Assembly (NCBI GenBank): GCA_903932145.1
Contig: CAIZFE010000035.1
Coordinates: 245,964-309,963 of the forward strand
Direction: 5' to 3'
From: an uncultured Rhodopila sp.
GTDB lineage: Bacteria > Pseudomonadota > Alphaproteobacteria > Acetobacterales > Acetobacteraceae
Length of the DNA stretch: 64,000 nucleotides
Shown here: in pieces, positions 35,963-44,339 of the stretch
Numbering within the stretch: the first letter of the stretch is position 1
How the letters are laid out: every line of letters begins with the position of its first letter
Made by a program: the position numbers and the translations under genes
The notes under the pieces: generated by a model
What the model was told of the DNA's origin: nothing
Seen by the model: only the letters and a program-made list of their open reading frames with translations
Database searches by the model: none

Positions 35963-37027
35963 TTAGTCGAGCAACCAGGGAGCGGCGGCTGCCTGGGCAA
36001 TCTGCCGCACCTGATTCATCAAACCGACCCCGACCGGTATGCCATTGGCCATGCGTGTCTCGGCATATTTCCATTGCGGATCGCCCGCAACCATGACCGG
36101 ACGCGCCGGATCGACGGGCGTGGTGGCGCGCAGCGCGCCCAGGAAGGTGGTGACGTCAGTTTCGAAGTCATCGGACTCGCGGAAGATCGACGGGTCGATC
36201 GCCATGAAGAAATGCCCGATATCCATCCCGACCGGCTTCTTCGTGTGCATCGGATCAGTGATCAGCGTTGCCCCCGACAGGCACGACGACAGAATGTTCA
36301 CCATCACCGCCAAACCGTAGCCCTTGTAGCTGGAATTCTCCGGCGACCCACCGAGCGAGGTGAGGAAGCCGCCTTTTTCCTTGGCAACGAGGGGATCGTT
36401 GGACGGATTGCCCTCGGCATCCAAAACCCATCCGTCCGGTGTGGGCAGGTGTTCGTTCGCCTTGTTGCGAATACGACCAGCGGCGACCGTCGTTGTCGCC
36501 ATATCCAACAGAAACGGCACACCATCGGCCCCGGGCGCGGCGAACGACCACGGATCGGTCCCCAGACGCGCCTGCTTGCCAAACGTCGGCGCCACCTGAA
36601 TGCCAGAGGCCGACGTACAGGACATGCCGATCAACCCCTGCTTCGCCGCCATCAACGAGTAGAAGCCGGCCGCGCCGAAATGCGCCGAACTGTGCACCAC
36701 GGCCGCCGCCATGCCCACTGTCTTCGCCTTCTCGATCGCCGTGGACATCGCAAAATGCGCCGGCACATGCCCAAGTCCGCCGCCACCATCGACCACGGCC
36801 GACACCGGCGTCTGCCTTACAATCCGCGGCCGCGCATCCATCTTCGCTCGGCCCGACCGCCGCAATCCGTCGTAGCCGGGGATCATCGACATGCCGTGGC
36901 TGTCCACGCCGTGCAAATCGGCCCAGGACAGGATTTCCGAGGTCGTCTCGGCGTTGTCCTCCGGCATCCCCCATCCGAGGAGAATGGCCTTTAGTTGGGC
37001 GCGGTGGTTGGCATAGGTCGCGGGCAT
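35963..37027 (-). CDS. Malate/L-lactate dehydrogenase (Ldh2) family oxidoreductase, copy 2
   Basis: 354 aa with ADLHGVDSHGMSMIPGYDGLRRSG, AAVVHSSAHFGAAGFYSLMAAKQGLIGMS, FGKQARLGTDPWSFAAPG, LLDMATTTVAAGRIRNKA and SSYKGYGLAVMVNILSSCLSG, all family landmarks, with the NAD(P)-binding and catalytic His (HSSAHFG) in place. It overlaps the first bases of the divergent nitroreductase frame, so the two genes share a short promoter region. Likely substrates are 2-hydroxyacids; none can be fixed from the sequence. Sequence differs considerably from the copy at 10363-11394. Confidence 0.82.
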   Translation of the reverse strand: MPATYANHRAQLKAILLGWGMPEDNAETTSEILSWADLHGVDSHGMSMIPGYDGLRRSGRAKMDARPRIVRQTPVSAVVDGGGGLGHVPAHFAMSTAIEKAKTVGMAAAVVHSSAHFGAAGFYSLMAAKQGLIGMSCTSASGIQVAPTFGKQARLGTDPWSFAAPGADGVPFLLDMATTTVAAGRIRNKANEHLPTPDGWVLDAEGNPSNDPLVAKEKGGFLTSLGGSPENSSYKGYGLAVMVNILSSCLSGATLITDPMHTKKPVGMDIGHFFMAIDPSIFRESDDFETDVTTFLGALRATTPVDPARPVMVAGDPQWKYAETRMANGIPVGVGLMNQVRQIAQAAAAPWLLD

Positions 37028-37121
37028 GGACGAGTCCTTCAGGTTTGCTTTGACGCGAACCTTGCGCGTTCACGGCGTTCCGGCAAGGGTGGCATCCGAT
37101 TTGGCAGGGGGAGAAAGCACC

Positions 37122-37946
37122 ATGGCCGACAGCCAGGCGTTGTTGCAGGCAAGATTCGGGATCGGTCTGCCGGGAACCGAGGTGCCCGACGCCATCGCCG
37201 GCCTGATCGACCGGCGCGTCACCCGTCGCTATACCGAACAAGATATCCCCGACTCCTTGCTGGATGCCTTGCTGGCGGCAGCCCAATCGGCTCCGGCGAA
37301 ATCGGACCTGCAACAGTATTCTGTTGTCGTGATGCGGGACCGCCCGCGCATAAAACAGATCGCCGACTGGATCGGCACGATGGATTGGATCGCGACCGCG
37401 CCGGTTTTCCTGGTGTGGTGCGGCGACATGCGGCGCGGACAACGCATGTGCGAGATGCATGATATGCCGCACGCTAACAACAACATGGACACGTTCCTGA
37501 ACACCGCTGTCGATTGCTCGCTGGCGATGGGACAGTTCATGGCGGCGGCGGACGCGGTCGGGTTGGGCACTTGCCCGATCAGCTATGTCCGCAGTCATAT
37601 CGAGCGCGTATCGCCCTTGCTGGGCTTACCGAAAGGCGTTTACCCGGTGGCCGGACTGAGCGTCGGGTGGCCGCTATTCCGCCGTCCGGTGTCGATGCGA
37701 TTGCCGCCATCCGTCGTGGTGCATCGGGAACGCTATGATGACAGCGCATTAGCGGCCGATATCGCCGCCTACGACCAACGCCGTAACGCGCGCGATCCCG
37801 TGGCCGCCGGCGGCTTGAAGAACAACGACGTCTATCCGCCCAGGGACGGCGTCGGGTGGAGCGAGAATGCCGCGCGTCAGCTTTCGGTGCCCGAGCGGTT
37901 CGGGTTTTCGACGTACCTGAAGACGAAGGGTTTCGATCTTGCCTGA
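37122..37946 (+). CDS. Nitroreductase family FMN-dependent oxidoreductase
   Basis: Starting at MADSQALLQARFG after a strong GGGGGAG site, the 274-aa protein has IDRRVTRRYTEQDIPDSLLDALLAAAQSAPAKSDLQQYSVVVM, the FMN phosphate-binding R-x-x-R and S-x-x-N/Q-x-Q pattern of nitroreductases, and GLGTCPISYVRSHIERVSPLLGLPKGVYPVAGLSVGWP, the conserved C-terminal flavin region. It is likely NAD(P)H dependent. Substrate unknown. It overlaps the NUDIX gene by eight bases, implying coupling. Confidence 0.85.
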   Translation: MADSQALLQARFGIGLPGTEVPDAIAGLIDRRVTRRYTEQDIPDSLLDALLAAAQSAPAKSDLQQYSVVVMRDRPRIKQIADWIGTMDWIATAPVFLVWCGDMRRGQRMCEMHDMPHANNNMDTFLNTAVDCSLAMGQFMAAADAVGLGTCPISYVRSHIERVSPLLGLPKGVYPVAGLSVGWPLFRRPVSMRLPPSVVVHRERYDDSALAADIAAYDQRRNARDPVAAGGLKNNDVYPPRDGVGWSENAARQLSVPERFGFSTYLKTKGFDLA

Positions 37947-38568
37947 TGATTCGCCTTTGGTCATGCGTCCGACGGCCATCCGGGCCAAGCACGCCGCCAG
38001 CCTGATCGTGTTGCGACATGAGAATAACGAACCGCACATGCTAATGGGCATGCGGGGCGCGAAGCATCGCTTTATGCCGAACCGCCTGGTTTTTCCCGGT
38101 GGCCGAGTCGATCCGGCTGATCTGACCGCGCCGTTCGCCACACCGTTATCGTCATCAACCGAACACGGATTGCGCAAGAACAGCAGCGCGAAACTGGCCG
38201 CCGGACTGGCCTCCGCCGCGGCTCGAGAATTGCTGGAAGAAACCGGTCTGTCCCTCGGCGATCCGCCCCGGCTGGACGTGCTGTCTTATCTCGCCAGGGC
38301 GGTCACGCCACCCGGACTGCCGATCCGCTTCAATGCCCGGTTTTTCGTCGTCGAGGAACGTTTCGTCAGCGGCGAGATCGGCGGCGACGGCGAACTCGAC
38401 GGATTGCGCTTTTACGGCATGAGCGAAGCCCTGGCCCTGGAACTCGCCCTGCCGACGCGGCTTGTGCTGGAACGTTTGACCGCATGGCTCGCCCTGCCCG
38501 ACGCGGAGCGGAACGGCCATCACCCGACGCCGGTTTTATTACGCGACCGTGGTTGGACCATGGAGTAA
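37939..38568 (+). CDS. NUDIX hydrolase
   Basis: A 209-aa protein with a split Nudix box: FPGGRVDPADL precedes a linker of about 40 residues, then ASAAARELLEETGLSLG supplies the R-E-x-x-E-E catalytic core. The long insertion between the two halves is typical of the larger CoA/NDP-sugar Nudix enzymes. A TTG at 37939 has AAGGG nine bases upstream and is used; ATG at 37963 is the alternative. Overlaps the nitroreductase end. Probably hydrolyses a nucleoside diphosphate derivative. Confidence 0.8.
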   Translation: MPDDSPLVMRPTAIRAKHAASLIVLRHENNEPHMLMGMRGAKHRFMPNRLVFPGGRVDPADLTAPFATPLSSSTEHGLRKNSSAKLAAGLASAAARELLEETGLSLGDPPRLDVLSYLARAVTPPGLPIRFNARFFVVEERFVSGEIGGDGELDGLRFYGMSEALALELALPTRLVLERLTAWLALPDAERNGHHPTPVLLRDRGWTME

Positions 38569-38649
38569 AAGAAATCTCGGCGTGCCTGCGATTGTGGTAC
38601 CGGTCTTGCGTAGCGTGCGGCAAGCGTCCGCATGTTAAAGGCATCCAGA

Positions 38650-40038
38650 ATGACCGACCTGCATTTTTTGACCATTTCGCAGGCATCCGCGCAAATCAAA
38701 GCACGAAAACTATCCCCGGTTGAGCTGACCAGGGCTTTTCTCTCTCGGATCCAACGGCTGGATGGCAAGCTGAACAGCCATTTGCTGGTGCTGGAAGAAC
38801 AGGCCATGGCTGACGCCGTCAGGGCAGAAGCCGAAATCGCTCGCGGCGGATGGAAGGGGCCACTGCATGGGATCCCGGTTGGCCTGAAGGATATTTACAA
38901 CACCGCGGACATCCGGACGACCGGCCATTCCGCTTTGTTCAAGGACCACATCCCCACCGAGGATGCCTTTACCGTGGGCTTATTGCGGCGGGCCGGTGCC
39001 GTCATAACGGGCAAATTGGCGACCTGGGAATTCGCGATCGGCGGGGCCTCGTTCGACCTGCCTTGGCCGCCCGCCCGCAACCCATGGGACGTATCGCTTG
39101 ATCCGTCGGGATCGTCGTCCGGCTCCGGCGTGGCGGTGGCGGCGGGGTTATGTATGGGCGCGATGGGCAGCGATACCGGCGGATCGATCCGCGGTCCCGC
39201 CGCCTGGTGCGGCATCGCTGGGCTGAAGCCGACCTATGGGCTGCTCAGCCGACGGGGTATCCTGCCGCTGTCGTTCTCCCTGGATCATGCCGGCCCGATG
39301 TGCTGGACCAGCGAGGACTGCGCATTGATGATGCAAGTCCTGGCCTGCCACGATCCGCTTGACCCTGGCAGCGCGACCATTCCGGCCTTTGATTACACGG
39401 CTAATCTGGGAAAGAGCCTGGCCGGTCTGCGGGTCGGTGTGGTGCGGCACTTTTTTGAACGTGATTTGCGCACCGATCCCGAAACGATCGCGGCGGTTGA
39501 GACCAGTGTGGCTGCGTTGCGTGACCTTGGTGCGGTCGTCTCCGAAGCACATTTGTCGCCATTTGGGGCTTACACCGACTGCGGCAGCCTGATCGCGCGC
39601 AGTGAGGCTTACTCGATTCACCAACACTGGTTGCGGACGTCCCCCGAGCTTTACGGCTCGTTCGCGCGGCATCGGCTGATGGCGGGGGCGTTTATTTCGG
39701 CGGCAGACTATATCAACGCGCAGAGGGAACGGACCCGGTTGGTTGCGCAGTTCGCCGCGACCATGAGAAACTTCGATGTCGTGATTTTCCCCACCGCCCG
39801 ATGCCCGGCCCGCCCACTCGGCGAGGATTCCATGGCGTCTGGATTTCAGCCGTTCTTTAATCGGGCATTTAACGTGCTGGGTAGCCCGGCCCTGTCGATC
39901 TGCAATGGGTTTAGCCTGAAGGGCCTGCCGTTATCGTTGCAGATCGGCGGGCGGCCGTTCGAGGATGCTTTGGTCTTGCAGGTCGGTGATGCTTTGGAAA
40001 AAGCGTTGGGGACACGAACGCGGAGACCGGCTTTCTGA
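38650..40038 (+). CDS. Amidase signature family enzyme, copy 1
   Basis: The Ser-cisSer-Lys triad is visible: PVGLKDIYNTADIRTTGHS (Lys), DPSGSSSGSGVAVAAG (cis-Ser) and GSDTGGSIRGPAAWCGIAGLKPTYG (Ser nucleophile). The 462-aa length is typical. The ATG at 38650 is chosen from AAAGG spacing; an in-frame start at 38632 is possible. A paralogue with strong similarity over the whole length lies 440 bases downstream. Unlike that copy, no small partner gene adjoins it. Substrate amide unknown. Confidence 0.88.
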   Translation: MTDLHFLTISQASAQIKARKLSPVELTRAFLSRIQRLDGKLNSHLLVLEEQAMADAVRAEAEIARGGWKGPLHGIPVGLKDIYNTADIRTTGHSALFKDHIPTEDAFTVGLLRRAGAVITGKLATWEFAIGGASFDLPWPPARNPWDVSLDPSGSSSGSGVAVAAGLCMGAMGSDTGGSIRGPAAWCGIAGLKPTYGLLSRRGILPLSFSLDHAGPMCWTSEDCALMMQVLACHDPLDPGSATIPAFDYTANLGKSLAGLRVGVVRHFFERDLRTDPETIAAVETSVAALRDLGAVVSEAHLSPFGAYTDCGSLIARSEAYSIHQHWLRTSPELYGSFARHRLMAGAFISAADYINAQRERTRLVAQFAATMRNFDVVIFPTARCPARPLGEDSMASGFQPFFNRAFNVLGSPALSICNGFSLKGLPLSLQIGGRPFEDALVLQVGDALEKALGTRTRRPAF

Positions 40039-40303
40039 TCACACCGGTTTCATTTCTTCTTCTGACCTTCACTCAGGGCTTGCTGTCTTCAACAGTGCAT
40101 GGTGGCATGTGCGGACCCGGGTTCGAACCCGTTCCCGGCCGTCGGCTGACTCTGGCGGAACCGGCTCCTAAATGTCTGCTCGAACGGCGGTGCCGGCAAG
40201 ACGATATCCCGGTGGTTACACCTGAAACCGGGGTTATGGCCCGTTGCATACGGGCAGGAGAACGGGTCGCGGCGTCAGTCGCGCCAAACTGGAAGGCACG
40301 GCT

Positions 40304-40480
40304 ATGAGCAAAGATGCATTCAGCATGTTGGTGGATCGCACCGGCCTGACTCTGACCGACGACCAGAAAGCGGTCCTGTTCGCCGCCTGGCCGATGTTCG
40401 AGGCGATGATCAAACGCGCCACGCCGCCGATGCCGCGTGAGGCGGAACCGTCGCTGATCTTCTTGCCAGAGGTGATGTGA
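40304..40480 (+). CDS. Small helical partner of amidase, GatC/AtzG-like (upstream)
   Basis: A 58-aa protein (start MSKDAFSMLVDRTGL) with an amphipathic helical part and a C-terminal tail MPREAEPSLIFLPEVM. Size, position and tail (acidic residue, Pro, then hydrophobic-Phe-x-Pro) resemble the small GatC- or AtzG-type subunits that wrap around amidases. Its TGA overlaps the ATG of the amidase (TGATG), so the two are made together. The 265 bases before it hold no supported gene. Confidence 0.6.
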   Translation: MSKDAFSMLVDRTGLTLTDDQKAVLFAAWPMFEAMIKRATPPMPREAEPSLIFLPEVM

Positions 40481-41883
40481 TGCAGTCGTTCCTCACCATC
40501 GCCGAGGCCGGTGCCCTGATCGCGGCGAAGAAGCTGTCGCCGGTCGAATTGACCCGGTTGTGCCTGGATCGCATCGAGAAACTCGATGGCCAACTGCATA
40601 GCTTCCTGATGGTCACGGAAGACCGAGCCCTGGCCGATGCGAAGGCGTCGGAGGCGCGGATGATGTCGGCGGCGCTGAAGGGGCCGCTCGACGGCATCCC
40701 GATCGGGCACAAGGACATTTACAACACCGCCGGAATCCGGACGACCGGACATTCCCGCCTGTTGGAACATAACGTTCCCGCGGAGGATTCCATTGTCGGG
40801 CGGAAATGGGCTGCCGCCGGCACGGTCCTGATGGGCAAGTTGGCGACACATGAGTTCGCGATAGGCGGACCTTCGTTCGATCTGCCATGGCCGCCGGCCC
40901 GCAATCCGTGGAACACCGACCATTTCACCGCCGGATCGTCGTCGGGCACTGGCGCCTCGGTCGCGGCGGGACTTGTGCTTGGCGGTACCGGATCTGACAC
41001 CGGCGGATCGATTCGGGGGCCGTCGGCGTTATGCGGCATCGCCGGGATCAAGCCGACCTACGGGCTGTCCAGCCGGCGCGGCGTTTTGCCGCTGTCGCAG
41101 ACTCTGGATCACACCGGGCCTATGGCCTGGACGGTCCAGGATTGCGCGCTGCTGTTGCAGGCAATGGCCGGGCACGATCCGCTCGATCCCGCCAGCGCCA
41201 ATCGGCCGGTGCCGAATTTCAGTGCCGATCTGGGCAAGGACGCCAAGGGTCTGCGGATCGGCGTCATCCGGTATTTCCACGAGGTCGATAACCCCGTCAG
41301 TCCGGCGACCCTGAAGGGGATCGAGGACGCGCTGGACATTTTCCGCGCTCAGGGGGCGGTCATAAGCGACGTTACCCTGTCGCCGATGATGGACTACAAT
41401 GCGCCCGGTTGGTTGATCCTGACGGCCGAGGCCTATGCCGTCCACGAACCCTGGCTGAAAGAGCGGTTCAACGACTATGGCGAGTTGCTGCGCGACCGCC
41501 TCGCGCTGGGTGCATTATTGTCGGCCACGGACTACGTGCAGGCGTTGCGGCGGCGGCGGGTGTTGTGCCTGGAGATGCGGGACGCGATGGCGGACCTCGA
41601 CATCCTGATCACCGCATCTGCTCCGGCCGAGGCGCCCAAAATCCACGAGGTGCCGAAATGGGCGATGCTGGAGAAACCGAATTTCACCATGCCGTTCAAT
41701 CTGACGGGACTGCCGGCACTGAGCGTCTGCACCGGTTACGGCGCCGGTGGATTGCCGGTCAGCATGCAGATCGTCGGCAAACCGTTCGCCGAGGCAACCG
41801 TGTTCCGCGCGGGCCATACTTACGAGATGGCGACCGAATGGCGCGGCAAACGCCCGGCCATGTCCACGGCTTTAACCGGATGA
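40480..41883 (+). CDS. Amidase signature family enzyme, copy 2
   Basis: A 467-aa paralogue of the amidase at 38650. Triad: PIGHKDIYNTAGIRTTGHS (Lys), TAGSSSGTGASVAAG (cis-Ser), GSDTGGSIRGPSALCGIAGIKPTYG (Ser). The start ATG at 40480 overlaps the stop of the small upstream protein, and its TGA overlaps the start of another small protein (ATGA at 41880-41883), giving a three-gene coupled unit. This suggests a heteromeric amidase complex. Substrate not evident; related complexes act in amino-group transfer or degradation of amides such as biuret. Confidence 0.88.
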   Translation: MQSFLTIAEAGALIAAKKLSPVELTRLCLDRIEKLDGQLHSFLMVTEDRALADAKASEARMMSAALKGPLDGIPIGHKDIYNTAGIRTTGHSRLLEHNVPAEDSIVGRKWAAAGTVLMGKLATHEFAIGGPSFDLPWPPARNPWNTDHFTAGSSSGTGASVAAGLVLGGTGSDTGGSIRGPSALCGIAGIKPTYGLSSRRGVLPLSQTLDHTGPMAWTVQDCALLLQAMAGHDPLDPASANRPVPNFSADLGKDAKGLRIGVIRYFHEVDNPVSPATLKGIEDALDIFRAQGAVISDVTLSPMMDYNAPGWLILTAEAYAVHEPWLKERFNDYGELLRDRLALGALLSATDYVQALRRRRVLCLEMRDAMADLDILITASAPAEAPKIHEVPKWAMLEKPNFTMPFNLTGLPALSVCTGYGAGGLPVSMQIVGKPFAEATVFRAGHTYEMATEWRGKRPAMSTALTG

Positions 41884-42065
41884 ACAAGATGAGCGAAATC
41901 AAGTTCGAGGCCCGCGTGAAAGCGACCGGTCTGCGACCGAAACCCGACGATCTTGCGATGCTGGAGGCGATGGTGCGGGAACTGGATCGCGCCGCGTCCA
42001 TGCTGCGCGGGCCGCGATCTTACGCCGAGGAGCCGCTGAATGCGTTTCGCCTGAAACCAGCGTAG
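41880..42065 (+). CDS. Small helical partner of amidase, GatC/AtzG-like (downstream)
   Basis: A 61-aa protein starting at the ATG that overlaps the amidase stop: a short leader, ARVKATGLRPKPDDLAMLEAMVRELDRAASML as a likely two-helix unit, and the tail RSYAEEPLNAFRLKPA. The tail again has acidic residues followed by Pro and a Phe-x-x-x-Pro end, like the upstream small protein. It may be a second GatC-like subunit or an alternative partner. Sequence similarity to the upstream protein is low, so the relation rests on position and architecture. Confidence 0.5.
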   Translation: MNKMSEIKFEARVKATGLRPKPDDLAMLEAMVRELDRAASMLRGPRSYAEEPLNAFRLKPA

Positions 42066-42107
42066 GCAATGGGCGCCTGAACAACCAGGCGCCGCATTTG
42101 CCCTGTC

Positions 42108-42428
42108 TTATTGGTAGAAGGGTTGGCTGCCGGCAGCACGGACAATCGGCGCTCTTGGCCGCAGCGTTTCACTGACGATCGTTTCGACGGCATCGGGTGC
42201 CATCCCGAGATGGTTGCCAATGATCGCAGCCAGTTTATCGAGATGATGCGGCCATTCGTATTGCCGATATCCAACCACCGTGCCACCGCACGGCGCCCCG
42301 GTTTCCTGGTCGAACCCTAATTCCAGACCGTTCGCCACACCTTCGGTTTCGTTCGGAACGGGGTCACCGAGCGAGAAATACAGAACGTCCGACATACTGT
42401 CGTATGAGGCTTGCAGAACCGAATACAT
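42108..42428 (-). CDS. DUF2283-like protein, candidate antitoxin
   Basis: A 106-aa protein with a DUF2283-type opening: SYDSMSDVLYFSLGDPV, then NGLELGFDQETGAPCGGTVVGYRQYEW, matching the pattern Y-D-x-x-x-D-x-L-Y...D...G-x-(V/I)-x-G. DUF2283 proteins are often partners of small toxins. The ATG at 42428 overlaps the stop of the preceding 119-aa gene as TGATG; a longer start at 42455 is less likely. The C-terminal helical part (IIGNHLGMAPDAVETIV) is an extension beyond the basic domain. Confidence 0.6.
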   Translation of the reverse strand: MYSVLQASYDSMSDVLYFSLGDPVPNETEGVANGLELGFDQETGAPCGGTVVGYRQYEWPHHLDKLAAIIGNHLGMAPDAVETIVSETLRPRAPIVRAAGSQPFYQ

Positions 42429-42787
42429 CACACGCTTCCCTTCAGCCTTTTCCATAACACAGTGTGGGGGGATAAGTCTCGAAAATCTCGCCTGTAGCTG
42501 GCGGACACAACCATTTGGTGAACGGGGTGTACCAATACGGTCAATGGAGATCGACCTTGCGGACTTACAAGCGCCTGATTGATAAAAGCAACATGAGACG
42601 GATCAGATGTCCCGGCACAGATCACGGTGGGTGCGGACAGAGTATTGATGATCCACGCCTGTCTTCCCGCCAGATCCGGGTGATTGACCAAGATGTGATC
42701 TGTCCACACATGCCGGTATAACGTCGCCTTGGGCGCGCCTAACCAGGGTGTTAAGACAGTAAAGAGTGGAACGCGGTTGTTTTTCAC
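42428..42787 (-). CDS. Putative small RNase/toxin-like protein coupled to DUF2283 gene
   Basis: A 119-aa protein with HVWTDHILVNHPDLAGRQAWIINTLSAPTVICAG, then LTVLVHPVHQMVVSASYRRDF. The D-H-(I/V)...H-P-(D/E)-(L/M)...(I/V)...T/P pattern resembles PBECR/RelE-like nuclease domains found in toxin modules. It precedes and overlaps the DUF2283-like gene, the usual order for a toxin-antitoxin pair in which both are coupled. Function is inferred, not shown. Confidence 0.5.
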   Translation of the reverse strand: MKNNRVPLFTVLTPWLGAPKATLYRHVWTDHILVNHPDLAGRQAWIINTLSAPTVICAGTSDPSHVAFINQALVSPQGRSPLTVLVHPVHQMVVSASYRRDFRDLSPHTVLWKRLKGSV

Positions 42788-42862
42788 TTTTCACGACCTA
42801 CCGGGGACTGTTCCGTACTACGAAAACATTACCGATAGGTTAACGCGCCCCAATTTTTGCCA

Positions 42863-43669
42863 TCACCCTCCCAGGATTGCCTTGCACGCCACGGGCAATG
42901 GCGGCGGCTTGTATGGCGCCGAGGGTTTGGCCGGAGCATCCAACTGATCGAACCACCATTGTAACGTTGCATCGCATCCGTCGCCGGCAGGCGGCGGCGC
43001 GGCCTGAACGCAATCCGCCTGATCGGCCGGGCAGCGGAACCGGATATGCATGTGGGCGGCATGCCCGTACCAGGGCCGGATCAGATGCAGCCAGGACCGG
43101 TCGCCGGTCACCTCCCGGCAAAGTTGCTGCTTGATCGCCGGGTTGATCAGGATGCGGTCCACCCCCGGCAGGTCCGCCGCCATATGCAGCAAGGCCGTCA
43201 CCCGAGGCGACCACGCGGACGGATCGATTTCGCGTCCATCCGCGCGCACCATGCCGCGCAATTCGACCGTGTCCCGCTCTTGAGCCGACAGCGGGGGACG
43301 CGGCCGCATGTCCAACCCGACATCCGCGTCCAAACCAATTTGATGACTGACATGTCCACCCGGCATCGGACCGCCCCGCGCTCGGGAGATATCCTCCATC
43401 AACAGCGTCGGCAGGCCAGCGGCGGCGGCTTCACGGCCGAACAATTCCAAATGGTCGATGGTCTGCGGCGCACCCCAGAAGGCGCTGCGATCCAGGTGGA
43501 TGGTCTGGAACCCCGGCCCCTCCAGCGGCAGGCTGACGGCCCCGGCAATACAGCCGCCCGTGTTGGGACCGCCGATAATGTGCAGCGGACCCGGCGCCGG
43601 AGACGTCGCAGCCGCGGCTGCCGCGACGCTACCCAGCAACAGGAAGACGACGACATGGCGAAAAATCAA
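42863..43669 (-). CDS. mepA: Penicillin-insensitive murein endopeptidase MepA
   Basis: MepA is a periplasmic zinc LAS-family peptidase cutting D-Ala-meso-DAP bridges. A signal peptide (FRHVVVFLLLGSVAAAAAA) is followed by the zinc motif GGHVSHQIGLDADVG and WYGHAAHMHIRFRCP, supplying H, D and H ligands. The protein is 268 aa, close to family size. Its ATG overlaps the TGA of the polysaccharide-export gene just upstream (ATGA), an unusual pairing that suggests coordinated cell-wall opening and polymer export. Confidence 0.88.
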   Translation of the reverse strand: MIFRHVVVFLLLGSVAAAAAATSPAPGPLHIIGGPNTGGCIAGAVSLPLEGPGFQTIHLDRSAFWGAPQTIDHLELFGREAAAAGLPTLLMEDISRARGGPMPGGHVSHQIGLDADVGLDMRPRPPLSAQERDTVELRGMVRADGREIDPSAWSPRVTALLHMAADLPGVDRILINPAIKQQLCREVTGDRSWLHLIRPWYGHAAHMHIRFRCPADQADCVQAAPPPAGDGCDATLQWWFDQLDAPAKPSAPYKPPPLPVACKAILGG

Positions 43670-44217
43670 AATTTGCGCTCGAAAATGGTGACCACGTCCC
43701 CCGGCTGGACGAAACTTTGCCGGGTCGCTTTTCCCTCGATGGCCTCGCCATCGCGGGTCCGCACCACGGAAGCATAGTCGTTGAAGGCCCGGTATGTGAA
43801 GCCACCCGCAACGGCCGCCGCCGTGACGACCGTCATTCCCGGCTGATACGGATACTGGCCTGGTTTGCTGACCTCACCCAGGACGAAGATCGGGCGGTAG
43901 GCGATCACTTCGGCGGACACCGAGGGCGTGCGCAGCAGGTTGGCTTTGACCAGAGCCTCCCCGACATTGGTTGCCAGGTCGTCCGGCGACAGGCCGGCGG
44001 CCGATACTGAACCGATCAGAGGCAGGGCAATGGTGCCGCTGTCGCTGACCCGGAACTCGCCGGTCAGTGAGTCCTCGCCGAAGGTGATCAGGCGGATGAC
44101 GTCGCCGGAACCCAGCCGATAGGCGGTCGGGGCGGTTGACGGCAGGTCCGGCAGCCCGCGCCCGGGGGCGCAGGCCAGAACATTGATGCAAAGACAAAAA
44201 CAGACAAGTCGTCGCAC
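43666..44217 (-). CDS. Polysaccharide export lipoprotein (Wza/GumB-like)
   Basis: A 183-aa protein with a lipoprotein signal (MRRLVCFCLCINVLAC) and the Poly_export domain: YRLGSGDVIRLITFGEDSLTGEFRVSDSGTIALPLIGSVSAAGLSPDDLATNV, followed by one SLBB-type segment IFVLGEVSKPGQYPYQPGMTVVTAAAVAGG. It is shorter than Wza (about 380 aa), resembling GumB/OPX proteins lacking the outer-membrane barrel helix region. Coupled to mepA. It probably forms part of the export channel for the surface polymer made by the window's glycosyltransferases (inference). Confidence 0.85.
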   Translation of the reverse strand: MRRLVCFCLCINVLACAPGRGLPDLPSTAPTAYRLGSGDVIRLITFGEDSLTGEFRVSDSGTIALPLIGSVSAAGLSPDDLATNVGEALVKANLLRTPSVSAEVIAYRPIFVLGEVSKPGQYPYQPGMTVVTAAAVAGGFTYRAFNDYASVVRTRDGEAIEGKATRQSFVQPGDVVTIFERKF

Positions 44218-44339
44218 AATAAATAAGACCCAATTTAGGGTTATGGTCGCGGCACCGGACGTCCGGTGAGACAGACATACAGGGCAATTCCCTAATATTT
44301 GGTTAATGGAACCGGTTCATTTGAAGAAAATCGGACGCG

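Noticed and set aside
35042..36994. 650-aa plus-strand ORF
   Set aside because: Antisense to panB and the Ldh2 gene, rich in Arg/His; not a gene.
40104..40141. GGGTTCGAACCC string that looks like a tRNA T-arm
   Set aside because: The palindrome CGGGTTCGAACCCG leaves a 6-base loop with 4-bp stem, the flanking pairs do not extend to a 5-bp stem, and no acceptor, D or anticodon arms can be folded around it.
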